Under the pieces are notes generated by a model. It had not been told where the DNA came from and did no database searches. It saw nothing but the letters and a program-made list of their open reading frames with translations. This document shows positions 15,001 to 27,014 of a stretch of 64,000 nt of DNA, in pieces. The DNA comes from Lingula anatina (lineage: Eukaryota > Brachiopoda > Lingulata > Lingulida > Lingulidae): NCBI RefSeq assembly GCF_001039355.2, contig NW_019774736.1, positions 822,411 to 886,410 on the forward strand, read 5' to 3'. The position numbers and the translations under genes are program-made. Within the stretch, counting starts at the first letter, position 1; each line of letters opens with the position of its first letter.

Positions 15001-16606
15001 GCAGCTTAATGTGACCACTGTCTCTATAAATTTGGTATGCCAGAATGTCAGAAAGGTTCACCTGCTTAGGGGTGTTTTACTTTAGTGTTCAGATAGAGAA
15101 AACAGCTTTTAAAAATTTAGAGAACTTTTGAATTTGAAAGAGATTTAAACAGCAACAATTTCTGTAGAAATTACTTTTAAAAAGTCCTTTGAAGCATGCT
15201 GCTTTCACATGCAACACCATGGGTTCTGCAAATAATTCCCAAAAGCATGCTGTGCAAAACTGAGAAAAATCCCAACTGTACACTTGTGAAAATGAATTTG
15301 AAGGTTCCACCCTTGTTTTCCTCATGCAATGTTGGTTGCCTGCAGCATATGTGGATAGTGAAGCGTGACATGTGGTAAAAGAAAACCTTGTCTCAGGTGA
15401 CCATCTGAGCAGACGGAGCTGTCACACCATTGCCATGTTCTCCCCTGCAGTGGAGGTACAAATGAGATAAGCCTTGCATATTTCAAATATGGGACAGCCT
15501 AGACTCCCTTTACCTGCCATATAATTTTTTTTTTGTTTAGTGCTATACTATTTATGTTTGTCTTACTTGATTTATTACTTTATGTTTAGCGACCGGTTGT
15601 ATTGAATAGTAGATATACTGTATATTTTATAGATACAATTGGACATAATGATCATTGCATTGTCTCATTGAATCAAAGCTTACAGCAAAGCAGGTGAAGT
15701 GAAAATCTTTATGTACAACTACTAGTATTGTATCAAAATGTTGGTGTTTACTATTTATGATTACCTTTTCTTAAATATGTGTACCTTTGATAGTAAATAA
15801 TGTGCTGGAAGTTGACATTTTTTGTTTATTTACCTAGGGCAAGCTTTGTTCTGCAGTATTTTTTTTTTTTTTTTACATTTTCTTGGAAAGCAGTTCTACA
15901 AAATTTGTGGCATGGAAAAGTGCCAAATTATTTCTTCGGTTCTTTTTCTACAAAGAGTGGCCATTCATGCAACAGATGTAAATAACAGCAGGGTATGCAA
16001 TGGATATCTTATTCATGTTTGATATAAGTATAAGTTCAGAATGACAATAACATTTTGAAAGATGTGGAAAACAATCTCACAAATTATTTTTTTTTTCTTT
16101 TTCATTCAAGATCAAGAGCCATAAAACTGATTACATGATGCAGAAATGGATACCATGCATTATAATTACCTGAGCATATGGGAAATACACTGTGGTTAAG
16201 ATAATAACTGTAAAATTTGTATACCTCAATTATCCATTGATAATTACGTTTCACTTAATTTACATGGGCCATGCTGCTTTTGTGCCACGTGTCTGTCATA
16301 GTTTACAGCTTAAAACTGGCTTCCAACCAACAGTGGCATCACTAGTCTGGGCTCTAACATGCCTAGTCAGGAGAGCTTTTTTTATAAACTTTGCTATTTG
16401 TTGCTGTTTGTGCTTCACAACACACTGACAACCCAGTGACAGCACCATCGGTATCTTTTCATTATTCCCTTTTCACCTCCTGACCTGCACAGATTTGTTG
16501 CCTCTTATAAATAGAAGTTTATTCAATCTGTCAAAAAACTGAGACATGAAGCCTACAAAAGTCATACCTTGATGTGAATATCAGGGTGGAGAACCAGATG
16601 CTGTTC
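1..16606. other. Non-coding AT-rich region, no gene supported
   Basis: All open frames here are short (about 100 codons or less), overlap on both strands, and none resembles a known protein family or has matching splice signals. What can be seen is AT-rich sequence with scattered homopolymer runs (for example poly-T at 15859-15875, A-rich stretches at 5800-5820 and 9390-9405) and a short CT run at 10748-10762. A CTCF-like motif lies at 12541-12554. The region could be intergenic DNA upstream of the nuclear receptor gene, or intron or UTR of an unseen transcript. Sequence alone does not decide. Confidence 0.55.
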
Positions 16607-16913
16607 CACAGGTCACTAAACCAAGCACCCCCTTGAACAGATGACCTAGCTCAGAACCCTCATCGCACAGGTCACTCAGCCAAATACCTCCTTGGACAGA
16701 TATGTGATTTTAAAACTCCATTACACAGGTCACTCAGTCAAATACCACCTTGAACAGATAACCAAGCTCGAAACCCCATTGCACAGGTCACTCAGCCAAG
16801 CACTCCCTTGAACAAGGTTGAACAAGCTCAGAGCCCCATTGCATAGGCTATAGTACCAAGAGCCACCTTGAACAGACAGGCAAGCTCAGATCCCCACTGT
16901 GCAGGTCAATAAA
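16607..16913. repeat. Minisatellite, about 5.2 units of 58-60 bp
   Basis: Tandem units start at 16607, 16666, 16724, 16782, 16842 and 16900 (last one partial). Each begins with a variant of CACAGGTCACTCAGCCAA, continues with a CCTTGAACAGA block and ends with CTCAGACCCCATTG-like sequence. Units differ by substitutions and 1-2 nt indels, so this is an old array. AGGTCA, the nuclear receptor half-site, is kept in units 1-4 and 6 but lost in unit 5. No coding potential is evident. Confidence 0.85.
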
Positions 16914-18720
16914 GGCCCAGAAGGATAAAACAAATGTGCTTCATTATATTCTTTCACGTGCATTATTTAATGTAGGGACTCTTGCATTCAATTTTTATGA
17001 CAAGTATCAAAAATATATATATTTGCTTTCATATGTATATTGTAAATATAGCAGAAATGTAAACTGTGTTGTCATAAGAAATGCCACTTGTCAAACTGAA
17101 ATTTTGATAGGAGGTAAATAGTTGGCAGAAACCCACAGCCCAATGATGATGCTGGCAGTGATTTGTAGGCTGCTCTGTAACATCTGAAAGCAGTACTTGA
17201 CATGTCCCAGGGCAAGAATTTCATAGGTTTACATTAACTTCTACCTTTACTTTTACAACCATTCTGTGACCTCAAATGACTTGTGAAGTATAAGAGTTTG
17301 TACCTTGTATTTTGTGGTATTATTAGGCTTGCTCAAAGCTTTTATAGGCAGAAAATTTATATGTAGTAGTTTTGTTTGGGACAGACAGTGTAACCACTTT
17401 AATTGCGATGAGAAGAAAAGATAGTGATTGAGGTATTGATGTGTGTATAAATCAAACACCATTTTGATCTGAGTATCATAGAGCTTCACATATGGGACAT
17501 ATTCTACCATGGGATATAAAAATTGCATTAATATGGTGCTTTTTGGAATTAATTACCGTCCTCCTAACCTTCTTCCTATTCATATAAGACTTTCAAAATG
17601 AGTATAAACAAAAATAATGATTTTTTTTTAACTGGTTTCTCATCAGCCTACTGATATTGAAGCATTAAAAAAGATTGGTTTATGAATAACAGGAGTAAAT
17701 GTTATTTTTATAGAATACCTTGCAGTCTGTTAGAGAAAAGACAGTTATGTTATTAAATATTATATCTTTACAATATGGCTATTATCTAAAGAAATTCAAA
17801 TTATGTAAATTAATGGTCAGGTAAGGCATTAGATGCGGATATTGACCCTTGAATTTATTAACCCACAAATATTAATCAATACACGATATGATTAGAAGTG
17901 GTAGAATACAACACGGAATTCCCAAGATGATCGTTTGCTGTGCTGTGTACGAGCACCAGTGGGGATTGTTGGCTTAATGCTTTTCCCCTTTTTTTGCTCT
18001 GCTCTCAAACAAGTATTCATTTTTTTCAGCAGCCATTTTTATTCACACTTACAGGAGGCTTAATGAGTTTTTTATGATGGATGTATCTGTGGCTGTTCAT
18101 CTCTTTACCTATATGATCAGGTTTTTGCATGACCGTTGTACAACAAGCTCACGAGTGTGATGATGTGTAACTAAAATCACAGTGCACATAAAAACTTTAT
18201 GTTCTGCAATATGTATGCTATCAAGTTGTAACTATCACCAAGATAAACATTAAAACTGTGTTTTAAAAAGGGTTTGCTTGAGGTTAAGGTGGGAGGTCAG
18301 GGTGTTGGTGAAATTTTGCTCACATGGTGTGCATGCTAGAGGGCACAAGATGACTGATAAGGTGCTTCTCAATAGCAAAACTCGCTCAAAAGAGTTGCAT
18401 CATGATTTGTCGAGCTAGGGTGAAATAACACCTTCAGCAGGCAAAGAGAAGAAAAATTTGTGTGCAATTTGAACCATTTCTTTACATACTTGTCAAACTC
18501 TCTGAATTGACTTGAAAATGTTTAGCATGCGATTTTCTAATTTGTCCCAGAGCCAGACCTCAAAGTTGATGTATATACCGTGTTGGCCCTTAACAAAGCT
18601 AGCTTAATTCATACAACACTGAAGTCGTGATTGGTCAAGCAGATATGTTCTACAAAGGCCTTACATTCAAGGATTTCAGACCTCACCTTTTGAGAGTCGA
18701 GTTAAATTTAGTGGAAATCA
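16914..18720. other. Non-coding AT-rich spacer
   Basis: No coding exon, RNA gene or clear repeat is seen. The sequence separates the minisatellite from the candidate receptor promoter. Confidence 0.5.
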
Positions 18721-18779
18721 CTATTGAACCACACTAGTCGGCTGCTTAGATTAGCCAGCCCTTGCATATCAATAAGGAA

Positions 18780-18917
18780 AGCAGGGATCTGACGTCAGTC
18801 ACGTGACTAGGTCACTCAGTGCAGTCTCAGTACACTTGCCTCAGTGTGTAAACTCAAAGCGGACCTGAATGTAGATCTGACAAGACGTGTAGAGGCGACT
18901 GACCATTAGAGGCCAAT
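18780..18917 (+). promoter_or_regulatory. Candidate promoter and 5' UTR of the nuclear receptor gene
   Basis: A perfect full CRE palindrome TGACGTCA lies at 18790-18797, directly followed by the 10-bp palindrome GTCACGTGAC at 18798-18807, an E-box (CACGTG) of the USF/MiT-TFE (CLEAR-like) type. Initiator-like TCAGT sequences follow at about 18815-18845. The stretch is richer in CpG than its surroundings and runs into the ATG and splice donor at 18918-18930. No TATA box is evident. The sites are seen directly; promoter function and assignment to the receptor gene are inference from position and from the matching splice phase. Confidence 0.45.
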
Positions 18918-18924
18918 ATGTTAG
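18918..18924 (+). CDS. Candidate first coding exon of the nuclear receptor (ATG TTA G)
   Basis: ATG at 18918, one further codon and one base are followed by a good donor GTAAAG at 18925. The exon ends in phase 1. The first conserved receptor exon begins at 26818 after a polypyrimidine-AG acceptor and needs exactly one base to complete its first codon, so joining gives an open frame of 13 residues before the internal Met at 26850. The join would span an intron of about 7.9 kb. The alternative is a non-coding first exon with translation starting at 26850 (374 residues rather than 387). The phase match supports the model but could be chance (about one in three). Confidence 0.4.
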
Positions 18925-21900
18925 GTAAAGTCACTGTTTTCTACTTTCTTTTTGTAGTATTAGTGACAGTTCACTTCTCTGCAGTATCAGTGGTAGCATG
19001 ACAGGTACAAACAACTTTGTCAACTTGCTGATTTTTTTTACAAGCAATTGCTAGTTGGCTGTCTGTTGTGGCACATTAACTTGATGTATTGTTATGCTCC
19101 ATAGAACATTGGTTGTTGGAAGATGATTGCATTGGTGAAATCAGAAAATTGATTCCCCAATTCGTGTTGATCAACACTTGAGGAGTGTGTTCACACTCTT
19201 GAAGCGTAGCAGAGCCTACTGGCACTTAAGAAAATATATGCACCTGGGTGTGAAAATATTTTTTGGAATGGGGCTCAGCATGGTATAGGTGAAAGACTCA
19301 TAATGTATCTCTCATAAAAAACTTGTTTACTTCGAATGTTTTAGAAGCATGAGTTTTGAATGAAATTTTGTGATTTAGAAGCAGTTTGTCTTATCAAGTG
19401 CACCTTTATCTCTGCATTAGCTGATTTAGATAAAAGTGATCAAATCATCATTAGTATTGAATGTTTTATTTGCAAGAGGTCCTATTGGGAAACTGGAAAA
19501 TATATCTTTATCTAGCTGACAAAAAGTTTGATAAATAAAAAGGAAAGAATTTATAGGTGGAAAGACTGAATGCTCCATTGGTAATAAAACTAAAAAGAAA
19601 AGTTGAGGTACATGTTTTGGCAACAGTGCTGAGAAAGGAATTCCTTTTTTCCTTGGGAATTAGTTAAAGAATAAGACTTAATACTGATCTTTTTAGGCAT
19701 CGTGTCAGACATGCAGTGATTATATATTTGACAGTAATATTTACACAGGTGACAGTGTCCTGGAAAAGCTTAAAAGTTAATGCGAATTTCATCTTTTTAC
19801 AAATACTTGCACCATGCCTAATAATACATCCCATATGATGAGCTGTTATTCAGATATGTGGCATGAACATGGTGAATTATGGGGGGACTATGGCTACGTG
19901 TTGGCAACCCTGTATAAAACCCCATATATTACCGGGTGCTTTCAACAGAATAGGTAAATTACAGACAGGGGATGAATTATGTGAATTTGTTTAACAGTTT
20001 AGTACCACGGATTGCTGTCCAAGTGATTGCATTAGCATCTATTAATGCTAATAGGTCTACAAATGAGGGCAGTATGAATAGAGGAGAGAAAGTAGGCGCC
20101 AGGTTGTCACAATGTTGATGTTCTTCAAACCTGCAAAAACGATCAAAAGCCTGATTTAGAGAGTCTAGAAGTCTGGGGGCATACAAATCCATCTTGAGAT
20201 TAAGTATGGATCTTTTCTAGGAAATGGCCATTTGTATTAGCCAAAATGATTTTGGTGGAAAGTATAATAGCCATGTTTTCCATTAAGCAGGCAGAATGTG
20301 TGGAATAGACCATTAAAGGTGTAGTTAAAACCCACAGGTATACTGCTGCGAAGAGTGTTCTAATTTATTGTGCTAGTAGCCATAAAACACTGAACAAAGA
20401 TAGTCATAGGTTCTCGGTAATACAGATGTTGTGACATTTCAAACAGTGTTTACACAGAAACTGATGTCAGATTGAAAATAAATATTAGACCTACACTGGC
20501 AACATTAGCAAAATACCAAGTCTGCATTTTCAATATCAAAAGTATAGGAATGCCTGGGTTCTCAGTAGTCAAGTCTTGCTTCCCCAATGGTCTAGCTGGG
20601 ATGGTGAAATAAACTATCATGTTGGGTTTTGTTGTGGCAGTTATCTAAGCTACACTGTCAACAATTAGCACTGATTTGCACACTGCCATGTTGTAGTAAC
20701 ATGAAGCTTGTGATCTGCTAAAGGTCAGACACCAGTGGTTTCATGGTGTGTGCTGATAGTCAGACCAATTTGTTCACCGCAGTAATGCATTTCTGATGGC
20801 CTCAGTCATAAAAAAGACAAAACAGCATGATACCAAAATGCTTCTAAACATCATGCAAGTATTTTAGTTTAATATTTTAAAATAAGGTGTAACACATTAA
20901 TGTGTTTGTTACCTAGTTAAACCTCTTTACAATACATAAAATGTTTTTGGCATCTTTTTTATTTGATTGTTTGATTATTTATTTTTGTTGTAGTAAGTTT
21001 TTGAATAAATGATTCAATTTTTGTACAAACCTATCCTCAGTCATTTGTTACAAGATAAAAACATTGTTTGAAGTTTTTTGTGCTCTTGTGTGCAATACTT
21101 GTGCAGAAAATACAATGTAATAACTTTAATGGCATAATTTATCATACACATTTGCCATCAATGACTTGAAAAGGTTAATGTATTCTGTTGTGCCAAAGTT
21201 GGACTTACAATTCAATCTCGTCATCTAGCACTGGCCATTATTATACATTTGATAATTGAAAATGTACAGGCAATGAATACAATCAAAATTACTAGAAATT
21301 CATGGTAAATAGTTCACAATAAATTTTCAATGACCAATTTGTCATTCAAAATGTACTTTAGCTTTTTTCTTAATGTAAGTCCAATAGAAATTAAATCATT
21401 TAAAAGGTTTTGGTAATTTTTTATGCATAACAGACATTTTATTTTGATGTAAGAAATTGTGAACAATATGCTCCATTTATTATTTTTTGTTTGTTTGTTT
21501 GTTATCTTTTTAAACTTTTTTTCTTGAAGTTGGATGAAGTAAAGTTAATATGAATTATTACAGTCACTCAGCGGGATTTATTTCCCCCCACTTTGGATTT
21601 GCACAAATTCATTTTACATGTTTCTCACACTGGGATATTTTCCTGTTTTATTATATGATATATCAATATTTAAAGTTAAATTAAATTTAAAAGGCAAATC
21701 AACCATAAATTAAAAAAAAAACATTCCAAAAAAAAAAAAAAAAGAAAAAAAAAGAAAAAAAAAGAATGCTGTCTCTGTTTAGGAAACCAATATTCCTTAT
21801 ATTTATGTTTGCTGCAACTAAATCTCAACTGTATTAGATGTTAATGATCAGCTAATATTCATTTTTTGTCACAGGGTGTTTGAGGCATCTTCTATAACCA

Positions 21901-24900
21901 ACATTTAACAAGAATTTCTTGCTTTATATTATTCTAAAAGTACCTCTCAAAATAGTTTTGTTTTATTTTATGTTGGAATCAATTTTGTGTTTAGTTTTTT
22001 TATTTTTAATTGAAGGACTGAATTATATTTCAGTAGCTTATTTCTTGTATTACACCCCCAGTTCAGTGGAAACACAGAGATGCAGGATATAATTGGAATG
22101 ATCAAAGACATGTGCTTTGTTATCTTACCAACTAAAGACCCTAATGTTTGGGTAATTGGGCCCTATCCTATTTTGTTGTTGGAGTGCCCAGCAAATTAAG
22201 AACACGGGGTCACTGAGTGCAGTGTGGCTTTTCTTTACGAAAGGCTCCCCGTGGCTATCTTATTACAAAAGATGTATATGAAAACTCTGGATCACAGGAT
22301 TTCAATTTAAGTCAATATTGGAGCACTGTTTTCATTAGCACAGTGAAAGACAAAAATATTGATAAGCAGAGAGGTCTGACTGCCAATTTCATCTCCTATC
22401 AATCAACTATGGAAGTTGTCCCAGCAAAGTCAGAGCACAGTATATAGCTACATCAGAATTGAAAAGCCAACGAGTTTCTACGTCATCAGAATAGATTTGA
22501 TTTTGTTCAATAAAGACAACATTTGTTCGTAGCTTAACAAAAGCCAACCATACATGCCTTTAGAAGTCCTGCTATTGTCCTGTGTAAGCAAAGGTCGATA
22601 AAACAAACACTATCTGAGTGTGTAGTTAGCCCATTTGCAGATTCAGCCAAGATAAACTTTGGACATAACGCATTGAAGCAGGGAGAAAGGTAAGGCATGC
22701 TTGATTTGACCCTTTCTGTGGAAAGACGATTTTGGGGCAAGTTTTCCAGTTAAGTAACACACCATGAGATTATAGATGCAGTCTCTAACTTCTCACATTT
22801 CTAGCTTCAGTCTCCTTAACTAGTTTTCAATAGAGATATCTTGAGATGAGAAGGGATTGGTTTTTTGTGTCCCAGATCAGTTGTAGGATTTTGAACTGGA
22901 TACTCTATACTTCCTTTCCTCAGGCCCATAGGGATTTCTTTCTTGTGTAGTAGGCAGCTCTTCAACCCTTCATGGTGAAGTCTATTGGATTAGCTGCTCC
23001 AGTGATTTAAATTTACTTGTTTGTTCAAGTATGTAGAGCAAGTTGTTCAGTTCCCAGACATACGAAAATGTGATGTGTCTCATTATCAGGTACTCCATCT
23101 TGGCCGATCTTCTAGGTCAATGATGTTGTCTTGGGCAGCAGTCCATTTCTGATGTTATCGTTACTGTAATTAAGACTTCGTTTTTTTTTACTTTTGAAGA
23201 ATTCTGCTTGTCTCCTTTCATTAGCACAGGGAACTGGATTGAAATTATTTCAGTCTTTTTGGTGGTTTGTGGTATTTTGTTGATAATATGTCAAGAAATT
23301 CTACACACATACAGCATCATGGTTGTAAAGAGAGCTGGAGTGTGATTGTAATGAAAACTGTTGGGAGGGATCCAAACATGTCTACAGGTTTAGAAATAAA
23401 TTGGATTGAACATAATGTAGTGTCAATTGAATAAGAATGTAGAAATAAACCATTCCTCTTTTCCAATACACACTTATGTAGATATGCTTAGATTGATCTA
23501 TCCAGTTGCTGTGTCATGTGGGTGTCATGCATATATATTTGATAACATCAGTATTCTCCCCTCGGTAGTTCAGTATATTCCATAGTGAGAGATACCTTCA
23601 GAGAATATTAGGTAAGTTTTAGTTTTTAATCTTTCCAGATAATCTTCACAGACTGTACAACCACTTTATTATAGGGTAATCTTAAGTTAAGGAACTGCTG
23701 AGAGCAATCTCTACAATAATGAGACTGCTTTGGGCTGAGTTGGGGAGATGTATTACTTTCTTACATGTGATATGTTTTCATTTTACATTTATAAAGCACA
23801 TCTAATGAAAAGTATATTTCTTTGTCCAGCCACATTATGGTCCTTGATTCAGCTTTTTTAATCAAATAAGAAGAAAGATGTAAAACAGCATGCAAAACAG
23901 ACATTTGTATAGGAAAGCAATATTGTTCAATTGGATGATTGTTTGACATTCATTCTATTACCACAGTCTGCAGTCAGTCCACGATGAAACTAAATCATTT
24001 CCTGATTCAGAATTGATAAAAACCACATCTATCTATTAATGCAAGTCTGCTCAAATTATGCTCACCATTGTAAATTAATATAATTTAACATGAAAAGCTA
24101 TTAGCAGCAGTTTCCTCTATCAGCTACAAAAGTAATTCTACAGTTGTAGTTTGCCTTTTTTAGTTGGGCCAGGTTTGTGCAAAAGAGTAAAACATCCATT
24201 ATTGTTGTCGGGTCATTAGTGAGCTGCATGCCTGTCTGTCCCAAGTAGCGTATAGGAGTAGGGTGAGGCTGTGCTGAGGATAATCAGATATGTCGCGTGG
24301 GAAGTGATATGGTATCCATCTTGGAAATAAGGGAAATAAAACAAAACTGAGAGTGGTCAGGATCTGAGGTAAGGAGAACAGCAGGAGAGGTCCCAGAGGT
24401 TTTAGAAATCTGTAATCCTCATAGTTATGTGTTGTTAGTAAGCCAGCATTTGTGATTTATAGATGTCTGGTAAAGGCCATGGGATGGTGTGACAAAATTA
24501 CCCTGCATTTCTGGTTTGTTTCTTTGAATACGAAATTTGGTTGATTTCTAGACAATTTAAGGGACCGACTAAGGATCTGTAAAATGTTATATGTGCTGTT
24601 TTGAACTTGGACTTTATCTGGCATGAAATGTTTAGTACTACATATTATAAGCCAGATATAGTTAATCAGAAGAGGTACAAAAGCCAAAGTTCTGCAAATA
24701 ATTGATCCGGACAGGACAAACATGTAACAGTGTAAATGAGAATGGCAGAGCACCTATAGTCATCCAGGAGGTACTTCTACATTACAAGTATTATGCTTAT
24801 TGATTAATCAATTTCCAAGCAGCCTTTAGATTACGTTATTCCTTTTAATTTTTAACTGTTCAATTTTTGTGTCTGATAAGGGATTTACTGTTTTCTATGG

Positions 24901-26817
24901 TATCTGTTACTAAAACTATCAACAGAGCTTTGTAACTAACACCAGCTTCACTTAGCAGCTCGGGACACATCATATCCACCATTTGTGTTTGCTACTGGTG
25001 AGCAAGATGGCTGCCATTAGAGGAGAGTAGAGCGCTTAGGACAAGGGGGCAAGCTAGGTGGAGGTAACAGTTTTCAGTTGACGCTTGTACATTAAATTAT
25101 GATTTTACACGCCATGGTCCAATATATTGGTAGGCAAATATCACCTAAGGGTAGCTCTCATTGCCAAGTGGAAGAGCCAGGTCTGTGTTCATGACTGTCT
25201 GATAGGAGTGACCTTGTTATGGCTCAGTGCAGCTGCTAGCCCAGGTAGTCGTGGGATGGTGATTTATATGATTTACATGAAGGGTTTTCTGTAGGCTCAG
25301 TAGAGCTGCCTGTACAATGGAGCATAGTTGGTTAGGGTAAATGTAAACTTCTGTTATGTGTTACAAAGAGCCCATTTTTAGTAAGGCTATAAACCAGACT
25401 TCAACGAGATTTGACAGAAATTGACTTAATAAAAGAGAACCATTTTTAGGCTGTACTGTATGTAAAAGTATAGCAATGCTTAGTTTATTTTCCCACCATG
25501 CTTCCCTTTTAGTTCCCCTTTCTAAGACTGACCTTGGCCTACATATTGAAGAACAGGGTGAAGATTTTCATGTGCAATTGTAATTAGTTGAAAACATAGC
25601 TTTCCATAGACCCAACATCAAACCTTAGCCTCAAATCAGATCAGAGATAGTAACTATAAGCTATGATAAATGGAAAATGCATTCAAATCTACTTGGTTAA
25701 TGACTTTATAATGCCTTCCATTATTGTTTGATAGAACCCTGATAAAGAGGGCCACCTCTCTGTTCACACAAGTGGACAGTGAACATAGACTTCCGCCCGA
25801 CTTCTGCATAACCAGTTCTATAAGATGTCTGTCTGTCTGAGAAATTATTTCTTCTCCTTTTTATTTTCTTATGCATGTGTTTCTGTGAAATATCAATCAT
25901 GCTGATTGCATGCACAATACCATTGCTGTGTCACTGAAGAACTACAAGGGTATGTAAAGGATGACTTTCTGTGTGAATCCTTTCTTTTTTGTACTGCTAG
26001 TGCAATATTTGTGTGTCAAAGAAAGCATGGAAGGAAGTTCATTTAACTATGGGGGTCAGTCTAGATCATTTGAATACATGGAAGTAATCTGTATATGAGG
26101 TAAACGTTAAAATATTTTGAACAGAGTCACCAGGTCTTCCTAACCATTTTCCATGGGCTGATGAGGGTGTTTTCTGAAAGTATTGTGTACAGAAAAGCTG
26201 ATGGCGGTAATCACCTGCCTGCATAGGCGGCTGATGACCCTGGAGGAGCAAGCTTATTTGGATATGTAACAGGAGCAGGGGGGCATCAGTTGACAACCCA
26301 TTTGTTCGAGCAGAGTCTTTTTTCCCTTACGGCAGAGGCTTGTAAGTGGTTTGATGGCCAGCTTATTCAAGGTGCCTTGCTGCACATGCCTCTGACAACT
26401 TCAAACCTCTGACAGAGAGACAAAAATGGGGATTTATTACATAGACCAGCTTTTGAGCAAAATAGTGACATTGATTGCAAGTTCTGGCTGAGCTTAGGGA
26501 ATTCACTATATGAATTCCAGTTCTGTAAAAGAGACACATGTTAAGACTATGGTTATCTTCTAAGCTGTACTAATTGTGCATGGCTCATGAATATATAATT
26601 ATTAGCATGAACATTATAGTCATTAATAATTTATCATTTTATCTGCCTTTGACTTTGTCATTAAATTTTAGATATGCCCTGCTGTATGCGAAGGACAAGT
26701 TTCCCTCTGCGACTTTGCAATACTGGTAGATTGATTGGTAAGACAATTGTAGTGCACGTGTATTAAATTATTTATTCAAGCAGAAAATTAACCAAGACAC
26801 TGTTTTGTTTCTTTTAG
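18925..26817 (+). other. Putative intron 1 of the nuclear receptor gene
   Basis: GTAAAG donor at 18925 and acceptor TTTCTTTTAG ending at 26817. No conserved coding sequence is visible inside. It holds an A-rich (A8-9 G)n stretch at 21713-21765, TTTG repeats near 21489-21502 and a YY1-like AAGATGGCTGCC at 25004-25015 that might mark an alternative start site. Intron status depends on the candidate first exon being real. Confidence 0.4.
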
Positions 26818-27014
26818 CTCTAGGAAGCTTGTGGCACCACCTCTGGAGAATGGAGGAGGAAGCTGCGGCCTCCATGCCCATGCGGGGGCGGGCTAAAGTC
26901 AAAGAAGACAAATACTGTGGGGTGTGCGGGGACAGAGCCCTTGGATACAACTTCGATGCTATATCTTGTGAATCTTGCAAAGCCTTCTTTAGGAGAAATG
27001 CCCCAAAAGGATTG
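26818..27014 (+). CDS. Nuclear receptor exon: N-terminus and first zinc finger
   Basis: Acceptor AG at 26816-26817, donor GTAAGT at 27015. The likely internal start ATG at 26850 is followed by Glu/Ala-rich sequence, then the finger CGVCGDRALGYNF...CESCKAFFRRN. The exon ends in phase 0 after the Leu of NAPKGL. Splitting the DNA-binding domain between the two fingers is a usual intron position in this superfamily. Confidence 0.9.
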
